Below are positions 32,078-39,809 of a stretch of DNA of 39,997 bases, piece by piece. The notes under the pieces are model-generated. The model saw only the letters and a list, made by a program, of their open reading frames with translations. It did no database searches and was not told the origin of the DNA. Positions within the stretch are counted from its first letter, which is position 1, and each line of letters opens with the position of its first letter. Source of the DNA: Leptolyngbya sp. FACHB-60 (GTDB lineage: Bacteria; Cyanobacteriota; Cyanobacteriia; Phormidesmidales; Phormidesmidaceae); assembly GCF_014695775.1 (NCBI RefSeq), contig NZ_JACJOX010000042.1:1-39997 (forward strand). Reading direction: 5' to 3'. Made by a program: the position numbers and the translations under genes.

Positions 32078-32338
32078 CTATTTCTCCAGGCGCACGACAT
32101 ACCACTGCATGGCTTCGCCGGGGCTAAGTTCTAGCTCGCAGGCGGTGTTGCGCAGGTAAAGGGCCTGCTCGGCGACGGTAGAGAAGCGCTGGAGGTCGCG
32201 GGGCAGGTCGTTGTGCTGGCGATCGCTCAATAACCCCGTCAACCGCTCTAGCAGCTCCTCTGGAGAGAGAAATTCTTCGGCAGTGCCGGGCATCAGCACG
32301 ACGAACGTCTCTTCCTGGTACATAATGGCATCGGGCAT
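32078..32338 (-). CDS. crr7: Chlororespiratory reduction 7 (CRR7)-like protein
   Basis: An 86-aa soluble protein beginning MPDAIMYQEETFVVLMPG, with LSPEELLERLTGLL, DLPRDLQRFSTVAEQALYL and the ending CELELSPGEAMQWYVVRLEK. I recognise this as the small CRR7 family, required in plants for assembly or stability of the NDH-1 complex that drives cyclic electron flow, and conserved in cyanobacteria. Start: ATG with GAGGAG about 8 bases upstream. It is a single gene, divergent from sir by about 310 bp. Confidence 0.78.
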   Translation of the reverse strand: MPDAIMYQEETFVVLMPGTAEEFLSPEELLERLTGLLSDRQHNDLPRDLQRFSTVAEQALYLRNTACELELSPGEAMQWYVVRLEK

Positions 32339-32649
32339 AGTGTTACTCCTCAGAAATATGGCTTGATCCTAAACGGATTAGCGGTCTCTACGACCTCGGC
32401 GATCGGGTTTGTCAACCCTTCCCCAACCATTCCAAAGTGCAGCGAAAATTCTGATCGGGAACTGTGAACTTCCGTGGGCAAACAGCCCGAATATTTGGAT
32501 CCGATGGTAGGATAAATGAAGTATTCACCGAAATCCCGACCGGGTTACCGGTGAATTTTCGGTTTTGCCACTGTCCAAGTCCGGGAATAGGCCGCTCTGC
32601 GGTGCCATTGCCTGGATTTTTCTGTTTTAACGGTTATTTGCCTGCCGCT

Positions 32650-34590
32650 ATGGTTCAGACTCCTATCAAACCCAACTCCGCCGCCCCTGGGCCTACCCCT
32701 TCCAAAATGGAGGGCATTAAAGAGAATAGCCGCTTTTTGCGTGAGCCCGTGGCCAGCGAGCTGCTGCAAGACACCACGCATTTCTCTGAACCGGCCATTC
32801 AAATCCTCAAATTCCACGGCTCGTACCAGCAAGACAACCGCGATAACCGCGCCAAGGGCCAAGAGAAGGACTATCAGATGATGCTGCGCACCCGCAACCC
32901 CGGCGGGTACCTTTCTCCAGAGCTATATCTCACCCTCGATCGCCTGTCCGATGAGTACGGCAATGGCACTCTGCGGGCCACTACCCGCCAGGGCATCCAG
33001 CTCCACGGCGTGCTGAAGCAAAACCTCAAGGCCACCATTGGGGCGATCGTGCGCAGCCTGGGCTCTACCCTAGGGGCTTGCGGCGACCTCAACCGCAACA
33101 TCATGGCTCCCCCGGCCCCCTACAAAAACCGGCCCGAGTACCGGCTGGCCCAGGAGTATGCCAACAACATCGCCGACCTGCTGCGGCCCCAAACCGGAGC
33201 CTACTACGAAATTTGGCTGGATGGCGAGAAGGCGGTCTCCGTCGAAGAGCACCCCGACGTGGTGGCGGCCCGCCAGCGCAACGGCAACGGCACCATCGTG
33301 CACAACAGCGAAGAGCCGATCTACGGCACTCACTACATGCCCCGCAAGTTCAAATGTGCGGTGACAGTGCCCGGTGACAACTCCATCGATGCCTATACCC
33401 ACGACGTCACTCTGGTAGTAATCACCGATCGCTCTGGGCAGCTCAAGGGCTTTAACGTGCTAGCTGGCGGCGGTCTAGGCCGCACTCACGGCAAAGAAGA
33501 AACCTTTGCTCGCGTGGCCGACGAAATTGGCTACGTTGACAAAGCCGATGTCTACGACCTGATGAAGGCGATCGTGGCGACCCAGCGCGACTACGGCGAT
33601 CGCCACGATCGCCGTCACGCTCGCATGAAGTATCTGATCAACGACTGGGGGGTTGAGCGCTTTCGCCAGCAGGTCGAAACCTACCTGGGCAAGCCTCTCA
33701 AGCCCTTCAAAAAGCTGCCCAAGTGGACCTTCTACGACTACCTGGGCTGGCACGAGCAGGGCGACGGCAACTTGTTCGTCGGCATCCCCGTTGAAAATGG
33801 GCGAATTATTGATCGTCGCGAGGGCATTCAGCTCAAAACGGCGCTGAGGGAGATCGTGCAGCGATTTAACCTGCCGATGCTGATTACCCCCAATCAGAGC
33901 GTGCTGTTCTACGAGGTCAAGCCCGAAAATCGAGCTGAGATTCAGGCTATTCTCACCCGCTGCGGCATCGAAAACGAAACCGAGATCGACCCCTTGGTGC
34001 GCTACGCCATGGCCTGCCCCGCCCTGCCCCTCTGCGGTCTGGCGGTGACTGAGTCAGAGCGCATTATGCCCACGGTGCTGGGTCGCCTGCGTGCCCTGCT
34101 CACCAAGCTGGGCCTCGAAGATGAGCACTTTGTCGTGCGCATGACCGGCTGCCCCAACGGCTGCGCCCGCCCCTACATGGCTGAGCTGGGCCTGGTGGGC
34201 AGTGCCCCCGAGTCGTATCAGCTGTGGCTGGGCGGGTCGCCCAACCAAACCCGGCTGGCCCGCACCTACCTGGAGCGCCTTCACGACAACGATGTCGACA
34301 CCACCCTAGAGCCGCTGTTTGTGTTCTTCCGCGACGGGCGCAAAAAGGGCGAAAGCTTTGGGGACTTCTGCGATCGCGTCGGCTTTGAGGCCCTGCGGCA
34401 GTTTTCTGCCACCTACAACGCCGACCAATACACCCCTCGCCACACCAAGGAAGGGCGGCACCGGCTGAGCATTTCCCACGATTTGTTCATGACCCTTGAA
34501 TCTACCGCCGACAAAGAGGGGCGACCGATGGCCCAGGTAATGGCCGACGCCCTGGCGGTATACCTACAAAAACCGGTTCCTAGAGACTAG
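32650..34590 (+). CDS. sir: Ferredoxin-dependent sulfite reductase
   Basis: A 646-aa assimilatory enzyme reducing sulfite to sulfide with six electrons from ferredoxin. Siroheme/[4Fe-4S] ligands: CPALPLC (Cys456, Cys462) and GCPNGC (Cys501, Cys505). N-terminal substrate and siroheme contacts are in HGSYQQDNRDNR, RTRNPGG, RATTRQGIQLHG and CGDLNRNIMAPP. The frame is open to 32464, but that lead is not family-like; the ATG at 32650 (MVQTPIKP) gives normal length. Beyond the reductase core (about 590) lies an extension, RLSISHDLFMTLES...MAQVMADALAVYLQ (about 604-639), resembling a ribbon-helix-helix. The petF ferredoxin in this window is a plausible donor. Confidence 0.94.
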   Translation: MVQTPIKPNSAAPGPTPSKMEGIKENSRFLREPVASELLQDTTHFSEPAIQILKFHGSYQQDNRDNRAKGQEKDYQMMLRTRNPGGYLSPELYLTLDRLSDEYGNGTLRATTRQGIQLHGVLKQNLKATIGAIVRSLGSTLGACGDLNRNIMAPPAPYKNRPEYRLAQEYANNIADLLRPQTGAYYEIWLDGEKAVSVEEHPDVVAARQRNGNGTIVHNSEEPIYGTHYMPRKFKCAVTVPGDNSIDAYTHDVTLVVITDRSGQLKGFNVLAGGGLGRTHGKEETFARVADEIGYVDKADVYDLMKAIVATQRDYGDRHDRRHARMKYLINDWGVERFRQQVETYLGKPLKPFKKLPKWTFYDYLGWHEQGDGNLFVGIPVENGRIIDRREGIQLKTALREIVQRFNLPMLITPNQSVLFYEVKPENRAEIQAILTRCGIENETEIDPLVRYAMACPALPLCGLAVTESERIMPTVLGRLRALLTKLGLEDEHFVVRMTGCPNGCARPYMAELGLVGSAPESYQLWLGGSPNQTRLARTYLERLHDNDVDTTLEPLFVFFRDGRKKGESFGDFCDRVGFEALRQFSATYNADQYTPRHTKEGRHRLSISHDLFMTLESTADKEGRPMAQVMADALAVYLQKPVPRD

Positions 34591-34596
34591 TAAAAG

Positions 34597-34632
34597 AAGG
34601 GGGATGGATCAGACGATCCATCCCCCTTTTTT
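34597..34632 (+). terminator. sir rho-independent terminator
   Basis: Arms aagggggatggatc (34597-34610) and gatccatccccctt (34615-34628), loop agac, then a run of T. It starts 6 bp after the sir stop. Confidence 0.9.
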
Positions 34633-34721
34633 TTGCGAAGCTAAGCGCCAAGGGTAAGGTGCCTAGGGCCACTAGCGATATTCGCTGGTATAACCCAATA
34701 AACACCTGACTCCTGAGTTTT

Positions 34722-34838
34722 TTAGCCCACGGGTTGGCTGCGATCGGGCAGTATCCACACCAACATGGGGCAGACCACCACAGTCATCAGGCTGACAGCG
34801 GCGATAATTTCGAGTCCGGAAACAAGAGCAGTGGTCAT
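34722..34838 (-). CDS. 38-aa single-span membrane peptide under a glutamine-type riboswitch
   Basis: The ATG at 34838 has GGGAGG about 11 bases before it and follows the aptamer by 33 nt. The product starts MTTALVSGLEIIAAVSLMTV and ends VWILPDRSQPVG. It is one hydrophobic helix (about 8-31, including a Cys-Pro pair) with a short basic tail. The same frame is open through the RNA element to 34973, but that lead would translate the riboswitch and is rejected. Its place after this RNA fits the cyanobacterial 'Downstream-peptide' arrangement, where the RNA precedes a short ORF. Function unknown; a nitrogen-status signalling or transporter-inhibiting peptide is an inference. Confidence 0.68.
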   Translation of the reverse strand: MTTALVSGLEIIAAVSLMTVVVCPMLVWILPDRSQPVG

Positions 34839-34871
34839 AACTAGGTTCGCCTCCCAAGGCAGAGAATGGTT

Positions 34872-34952
34872 GGCGCGTTCCTTCGAGAGAAGTTTCTCTA
34901 CTTCTGTCCTGTCAAGCTTTGGTAGCGATATCAGACAGTAACAGGATGAACG
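34872..34952 (-). promoter_or_regulatory. Glutamine riboswitch (glnA / Downstream-peptide motif)
   Basis: On the minus strand: CGTTCATCCTGT (34952-34941), then ACAGGACAGAAGTAGAG, then a small hairpin AGAGAA-AC-TTCTCT. It closes with GAAGGAACGCGCC (34884-34872). TCCTGT pairs with ACAGGA (P1), and CGTTC can pair with GAACG as the pseudoknot. These are the conserved features of the cyanobacterial glutamine aptamers (glnA and Downstream-peptide RNAs). Glutamine binding is established for the class; here it is inferred from the sequence. Confidence 0.85.
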
Positions 34953-35555
34953 ACGTCTTCCTTTTGTATTCACTATTCCAGTTTAGCCAAAGTTTCTGTC
35001 AGAGATAGGGGTTGCACTACTTCGAAATAGTTCGGATTGCCGACCTATTTAACTTTCTCATAGTGAGATGGAATTTGCTTTTTGTAGCTGACAGTGGGGC
35101 TTTCCATATTAAGAGGCAAGAAAGGCAATTCTCCTTCTCGCGATCGCCGGATTTTGCAAGTTTTACCATGACCTTGATTAAGCTTTGACTAGTCAATAGC
35201 TTGTTAAGCTTGGCCTCTGTTGACCAGCGCCTCTGGGTTTGGCTTTGACACTGTTCAACCTAAGGCCACCAAAGACACTTCGACCCCAGACACCCTGGTC
35301 AACTTCGGTCTAGAAATGAGCAAAGGGTTTGGTTCGAGGCTGTAGTTTGACTCTATCTCAGTGCAACTTTTTAGACTAATCCTTCGACCAGGTATGGCTC
35401 CTCCTTGAACCGTTGGCAGAATTTTTTTGCGTATATTTGCGGTCGCACAAAGCACCAGTTTATGGATAGGAAATTTTGTCCATTCACCGCCGGAAAGGGG
35501 GCGACAAATGGCTGAAAACCAAATGCTTTTCAGCGGTACAAATAGGAACTTGGTG
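34953..35555. other. Gene-poor stretch
   Basis: About 600 bp with no convincing gene. Contents: the presumed promoter of the glutamine-aptamer transcript, and a perfect 12-bp palindrome ttgactagtcaa (35185-35196) bracketed by two aagctt sites. A TTG-started 41-codon ORF at 35220-35345 (+) has protein-like composition (ends EMSKGFGSRL). A short hairpin ctgaaaa...ttttcag lies near 35512-35532. An unannotated small RNA or small gene is possible. Minus-strand ORFs here look like chance. Confidence 0.45.
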
Positions 35556-35578
35556 TCGCACAGGGGGTGACTGTGCGA
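35556..35578 (-). terminator. Hairpin downstream of the PCP_red gene
   Basis: Perfect 8-bp stem tcgcacag / ctgtgcga with a 7-nt loop, starting 6 bp after the stop codon at 35585. The T-run on the minus strand is poor, so termination efficiency is uncertain. Confidence 0.55.
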
Positions 35579-35584
35579 TCGCCC

Positions 35585-35830
35585 TTAGCCAAACTGCTTC
35601 TTGGCCGCTTCGTAAACCTCGACAGTAATCTGGCCCACACCCTGCTCTTGGGCAAACTTCTCGATTTTTTTGCGAGCGGCAGGGCGCACAAAGAAGGGAA
35701 TCTCCTTGAGGCGGGCTTCAGCGTCAGCAGTCCATTCCATAGGTAGAGGTGCAATTTTGCGTAGAGCTTCAAACTTCTTTACGATATCAGGGGATAGAGA
35801 CATCTCTAGCCCAAAGTCTAATTTCGCCAC
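35585..35830 (-). CDS. PCP_red-domain protein
   Basis: An 81-aa protein whose C-terminal half is the PCP_red domain: WTADAEARLKEIPFFVRPAARKKIEKFAQEQGV then QITVEVYEAAKKQ. This domain also forms the C-terminus of ChlB/BchB, the light-independent protochlorophyllide reductase subunit. Stand-alone copies occur in cyanobacteria and have no established function. The first 35 residues (MAKLDFGLEMSLSPDIVKKF) are a variable lead. It is divergent from the dienelactone hydrolase gene with 132 bp between. A role in chlorophyll metabolism is inferred from the domain only. Confidence 0.8.
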   Translation of the reverse strand: MAKLDFGLEMSLSPDIVKKFEALRKIAPLPMEWTADAEARLKEIPFFVRPAARKKIEKFAQEQGVGQITVEVYEAAKKQFG

Positions 35831-35962
35831 GACAGGGCCATAACTCGTGCCCCATCCGCCGTAGGTTTCCCTCAGTAGGAGCGTTAGACCCTAAAATCCT
35901 CTCGCCAGAGAGTTTTGCTTCAGATATCTGGCCGTGTTTTGTCAAAAATTAAGGAGATCGCA

Positions 35963-36748
35963 GTGCTCAGGAAACTCTTACTCGTTATGCTAGCCGCCGT
36001 GGTGACCACGCTAGTGGCAGTGGGCCTATCCCCCGCAGCCAAGGCCAATATTGTGGCCGAGCCGGTGGTCTACAGCATGGATGGGCAGACCTTTGAAGGC
36101 TACTTTGCCTTCAATCAAAACTTTGGCGAAACCCAGCCCCTAGTGCTGCTCATCCATGACTGGAATGGCCTGGATGACTACGAAAAGCGCCGCACTCAAA
36201 TGCTGGCTGAGCAGGGCTATGCGGCCTTTGCTGTAGACCTCTACGGTCAAGGGGTGCGCCCCATCAACCCTGACGAGTCGCGGGCGCAAAGCGGTGCGCT
36301 CTACGCCGATCGCGCTACCATGCGTGCCCGCCTGATGGCCGGTCTAGCTCAGGCTCAGGCCCAAACTGGCGTAGATGGCAACCAGGTGGTGGCGATCGGC
36401 TACTGCTTTGGCGGGGCCGCCGTGCTCGAAATGGCTCGCGCCGGTATGGATGTGGATGGATTTGTGTCGTTCCACGGCAGCTTTGAAACCCCTGAAGGGC
36501 AAGACTATACCCAAACCCAGGGTCGCATTTTGATTCTGCATGGCTCTGACGATGGCTCTGCTCCGATGGCCGATATAGCCCAGCTAGCCACTGAACTCGA
36601 CGCTGCCGAGGTTGACTTCGGTATGGAAATTTACGGTGGCGTTGACCACGCTTTCACAGTGTGGAGCGACGCCAATCGCTACGATGGCATGGCCGATCGC
36701 CGCTCGTGGCAAACCCTCATGACCTTTTTAGGAGAAGTTTTAGGTTGA
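35963..36748 (+). CDS. Exported dienelactone hydrolase family protein
   Basis: A 261-aa alpha/beta hydrolase. The start is GTG at 35963, with AAGGAG six bases upstream; the longer frame to 35915 has no such signal. Signal peptide: MLRKLLLVMLAAVV... to about 28 (PAAKA). The oxyanion strand is LVLLIHDWNGLDD, nucleophile Cys148 is in GYCFGG, the acid is in HGSDDGSAP (Asp196/197), and His229 is in GGVDHAF. The Cys-Asp-His triad is characteristic of the family. The natural substrate is unknown and probably not dienelactone. It is monocistronic, followed by a hairpin. Confidence 0.88.
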   Translation: MLRKLLLVMLAAVVTTLVAVGLSPAAKANIVAEPVVYSMDGQTFEGYFAFNQNFGETQPLVLLIHDWNGLDDYEKRRTQMLAEQGYAAFAVDLYGQGVRPINPDESRAQSGALYADRATMRARLMAGLAQAQAQTGVDGNQVVAIGYCFGGAAVLEMARAGMDVDGFVSFHGSFETPEGQDYTQTQGRILILHGSDDGSAPMADIAQLATELDAAEVDFGMEIYGGVDHAFTVWSDANRYDGMADRRSWQTLMTFLGEVLG

Positions 36749-36806
36749 CGCTGTAGCGTGGGTCGTAAGCGCAACCATCATCCATCAACGCAGAATGTTG
36801 CGATCG

Positions 36807-36843
36807 AACCACCACAGGCAGACCCAGCCTATGGTGGTTTTAC
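36807..36843 (+). terminator. Terminator after the dienelactone hydrolase gene
   Basis: aaccacca (36807-36814) pairs with tggtggtt (36832-36839), followed by ttac; the loop is 17 nt. Confidence 0.6.
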
Positions 36844-37011
36844 GTTTCAGAGCGACGCCTTTGACCTGATAAAGGCTAATGGCTAGCGGTTGGCGGAACT
36901 GCACATTTAATAACTATTAGAATTTGGTAGCGGTTGACTGAGTTTGGGAAGACTGGGCTGAAATAACCATTTTTAATGTTCCCCCAGCATTTTTGATCGC
37001 AAGGAGCCCCT

Positions 37012-37950
37012 ATGATAGCTACCAAAACTCGGCACCGGTTAGTCACACGCAGCGATTTTGATGGTCTCGTATGCGCTGTCTTAATGAAAGAGATGGATCT
37101 CATTGATGACATTATGTTTGTCCATCCTAAAGACATGCAGGATGGCAAAGTTGACGTCAATTCCAACGACATCACTACTAATCTGCCCTATGTTGAAGGG
37201 GTGCATTTAGCCTTTGATCACCACTCTAGCGAAATGCTCCGCAATCAAGGACAGCGAGACAATCACATTATTGACCCTCAAGCTCCTTCAGCGGCGCGAG
37301 TAGTTTACAACTACTATGGCGGGGCCACTCGTTTTCCCGCTATTTCGAACGAAATGATGCTGGCAGTCGATCAGGCCGATTCGGCGCAGTATGTTAAAGA
37401 AGAGGTGCTGCAACCCAAAGACTGGACCCTGCTAAATTTTTTGATGGATGCCAGAACCGGGCTAGGGCGGTTTAAAGATTTCCGGATTTCAAACTACAAC
37501 TTGATGATGCAGTTGATTGACTACTGCAAAAATCATACAATTGCCGAAATTTTAGCTTTGCCAGATGTAAAAGAGCGGGTGGAACTCTACTTTGCCCAAG
37601 AGCCTGAGTTTAAAGCCCAAATTCTGCGCTGTGCTACAGTCCACAACAACTTAGTTGTGCTCGATCTACGGCAAGAAACCGTGATTCATGCGGGCAATCG
37701 CTTCATGATTTATGCCCTGTTTCCCCAATGCAATATCTCGATTCATATGATGTGGGGATTGAAGCAGCAAAATACCGTGTTGGCGACGGGTAAATCAATT
37801 TTCGATCGCACCTCTAAAACCAATATCGGCGAACTCATGCTGAAGTATGGGGGAGGAGGGCACGATGCCGCTGGTACCTGCCAAGTCGAGAACGAGCGGG
37901 CCGAGCAGGTGTTGGCAGACCTGATTGCCAAAATCAACGCAGACGGGTAG
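37012..37950 (+). CDS. DHH/DHHA1 family phosphoesterase
   Basis: A 312-aa protein with DHH-superfamily motifs: RSDFDGLVCAV (Asp15, Asp17), HLAFDHHSSEM (Asp69-His-His71), IDPQAPSAARVV, and the C-terminal DHHA1 glycine-rich GGGGHDAAGTC (280-290). These bind two Mn2+ and nucleotide or polyphosphate. Relatives include RecJ, oligoribonucleases/pAp phosphatases, c-di-AMP phosphodiesterases and exopolyphosphatase-like proteins. The compact size argues against RecJ, but the substrate cannot be read from the sequence. Start: ATG with AAGGAG five bases upstream. It is monocistronic, followed by a long hairpin. Confidence 0.85.
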   Translation: MIATKTRHRLVTRSDFDGLVCAVLMKEMDLIDDIMFVHPKDMQDGKVDVNSNDITTNLPYVEGVHLAFDHHSSEMLRNQGQRDNHIIDPQAPSAARVVYNYYGGATRFPAISNEMMLAVDQADSAQYVKEEVLQPKDWTLLNFLMDARTGLGRFKDFRISNYNLMMQLIDYCKNHTIAEILALPDVKERVELYFAQEPEFKAQILRCATVHNNLVVLDLRQETVIHAGNRFMIYALFPQCNISIHMMWGLKQQNTVLATGKSIFDRTSKTNIGELMLKYGGGGHDAAGTCQVENERAEQVLADLIAKINADG

Positions 37951-37980
37951 AAAGTATCTCAAGACTATATTGACCTTGGT

Positions 37981-38042
37981 AAGCACACCGGCCGATTGCT
38001 GTAGCCCATGCGCACGACAATCAGCGGCAGGTGTGCTTTGCT
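37981..38042 (+). terminator. Hairpin downstream of the DHH gene
   Basis: Perfect outer stem aagcacacc (37981-37989) with ggtgtgctt (38030-38038) and a further imperfect inner stem (gccg.../...cggc). It is followed by tgctgc rather than a strong T-run. Confidence 0.55.
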
Positions 38043-38163
38043 GCATCATTGAGCCCATACTTCGGATGGGAAAAAACGAGTGCCGACTTTTTCCGACTTA
38101 TTCCACCACGATGGATGGCTACGCTCTGAATAGGCCTTTATTGCTGTCGCTTTGGGTAAGATT

Positions 38164-38847
38164 ATGGATCACTTTTCAACCCTGATATTGCTGCTGCGCG
38201 ATCGCTCCACCTTTCTAGAAGAAGTCCGTCAGGGCAAGAAGATTGAGTCTAAAATTTTGTCGCTGCTGGTAGTCAGCTCGCTATTTTTTGCCATCTATGG
38301 GGCCATCATTGGCTCATCGAGCGGCTGGCAACAGCTGCTGGTGTCAATGGTCAAACTACCGGCTCTCTACCTGCTAACTCTGCTCATTTGCCTGCCAACG
38401 CTATACTTTTTCGACATCTTGTTTGGATCCAAAGCCGATTTTAAGCAGTATGCGGTGCTCAGTCTCACTACCGTTGCGGTGATTAGCGTGCTGCTGTTCA
38501 GCTTTGCTCCAGTGACGCTGTTCTTTTTGGTCTCTATTCGCAGCTATCACTTCTTTTTACTGCTAAATGTCGCCATTTTTGGCCTCACGGGTTTTATTGG
38601 GGTGAGGTTGTTTTATTCGGGCATTCGCTCCGTGATGAATTTCACTGAAGATACACCCCAGATTCGCAACCGGTTGCTGCTGTTTTGGCTGACGCTTTAC
38701 GGCCTGGTGGGCAGCCAGCTGGGGTGGACGCTGAGGCCTTTTCTTGGCTCCCCTAACCAACCGTTTCAGCTGTTTCGTGAGGTAGAAGGCAACTTTTACT
38801 CCCAGGTGATTCGCAGCATTCTCGCACTGCTGTTTGGCACTGATTAA
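38164..38847 (+). CDS. Multi-span membrane protein
   Basis: A 227-aa protein with an amphipathic N-terminus (MDHFSTLILLLRDRSTFLEEVRQGK) and about five membrane helices (32-50, 62-84, 98-118, 123-148, 172-190). Cyanobacterial relatives are sometimes labelled 'actin-binding WH2 domain' in databases, which is not supported by any motif I can see. The overall shape resembles Yip1-like proteins. Function unknown. The ATG at 38164 is preferred to the TTG at 38152. The next gene follows in the same direction after 101 bp and may be functionally linked. Confidence 0.65.
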   Translation: MDHFSTLILLLRDRSTFLEEVRQGKKIESKILSLLVVSSLFFAIYGAIIGSSSGWQQLLVSMVKLPALYLLTLLICLPTLYFFDILFGSKADFKQYAVLSLTTVAVISVLLFSFAPVTLFFLVSIRSYHFFLLLNVAIFGLTGFIGVRLFYSGIRSVMNFTEDTPQIRNRLLLFWLTLYGLVGSQLGWTLRPFLGSPNQPFQLFREVEGNFYSQVIRSILALLFGTD

Positions 38848-38948
38848 ACCGCTACTGCACGGGCAGGAGCAAATAGCCGTTTTTTCCGAAAGAGACGTTG
38901 TATTTCTGATCATATTATTAATTGGCAACCCCTGATTTTGCAAAGACG

Positions 38949-39650
38949 ATGACCTCTGATTTGCAGGCGCTACGCATTACCCGGACTGAACTTGATCAGC
39001 TTACGGGTTTAGACATTGACTCAGTCTTCATGGGCAGAATGATTCGCCCTTCTGTGTGGCGATCGCGGCGGCAACTGTTCTCCCTTTTCATTACAGAATG
39101 CCTGGTGCTGGGGACAATTTTTGTGGTTTGTTTGGGGTTAGGGCTGGTGCTGGTGAGTCAGCAAGAGGGCTTCAACCAGTTCGGCGCGCTGCTGCTGGGG
39201 ATTGCTGGGGCGATCGCGATTGGAGCCGTTGCCTGGCATCTTTACCAGTGGCAGCGCTCTAAACGCTTTATCACCCTGGCGCGACTGCTAGATGAGTGCG
39301 ATCGCCACAACGATATTATTCAGGCGCTGCAGGTGATGGACGAACTGGATAAGGCGCAGGGAGCAGGTCAAGGCCTTCAGAATAGTGAAATTCTGCTTGC
39401 TCTCCAGTCCACCCGAGACAGTCTGATTTCAGCGCTGATGACCGAAAAAATTTTGCGTCACCACCGGGTGTTGCTGGAGCGACGACAGGATTTGTGTGCC
39501 ACCATTGAGACCAACCTGGTGACGCTTCAAACCCTCCAGGTTAACTACCAGGCCAGTGAGTATCGACAGTTTTTGCAGGAGGCGCTAAACATTGGTATCG
39601 CTGTGCAGCGAGAGATGGATGCTAATCCCTATCTGCCTCCCGATTTGTAG
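38949..39650 (+). CDS. Two-span membrane protein with helical cytoplasmic domain
   Basis: A 233-aa protein. N-terminal 40 residues are soluble, followed by two helices (about 47-68 and 78-98). A long, probably alpha-helical domain follows (RFITLARLLDECDRHNDIIQALQ... to the end) with heptad-like leucines. I recognise no named family. The ATG at 38949 (MTSDLQALRI) is chosen over the TTG at 38922. It follows the other membrane protein in the same orientation; the pair may be an operon. An IS630-type element starts about 100-160 bp downstream. Confidence 0.6.
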   Translation: MTSDLQALRITRTELDQLTGLDIDSVFMGRMIRPSVWRSRRQLFSLFITECLVLGTIFVVCLGLGLVLVSQQEGFNQFGALLLGIAGAIAIGAVAWHLYQWQRSKRFITLARLLDECDRHNDIIQALQVMDELDKAQGAGQGLQNSEILLALQSTRDSLISALMTEKILRHHRVLLERRQDLCATIETNLVTLQTLQVNYQASEYRQFLQEALNIGIAVQREMDANPYLPPDL

Positions 39651-39744
39651 GGGTGAACGGCGATCGCCCTCAGGGAACTAATACCAAATCTGTGAAACAG
39701 TGCTACGGATTGTGGATCCTCTTAATTCCTAAGGCTTTACTCAT

Positions 39745-39767
39745 CCCTATAGCAATCCGTATAAGGG
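39745..39767. repeat. Small inverted repeat, possible left end of the IS630-type element
   Basis: ccctata (39745-39751) and tataaggg (39760-39767) flank gcaatccg. The sequence cggatt/aatccg also appears inverted at about 39708. This could be the terminal repeat of the following element or a nearby MITE; the other end is outside the window. Confidence 0.4.
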
Positions 39768-39809
39768 TTCGGTCAGGCAAAATGACAGGATATCGAGAGG
39801 ACTATAGTG

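Noticed and set aside
32464..32649. N-terminal extension of sulfite reductase
   Set aside because: Cys- and Phe-rich lead without family resemblance; the region looks like 5' UTR with small inverted repeats.
34839..34973. Longer frame of the 38-aa peptide, and an overlapping minus-strand ORF at 34672-34857
   Set aside because: Both read through the glutamine aptamer; the structured RNA explains this sequence better.
35255..35455. 66-codon minus-strand ORF in the gene-poor gap
   Set aside because: No ribosome-binding site, no motif, and antisense to a stretch with better protein-like composition.
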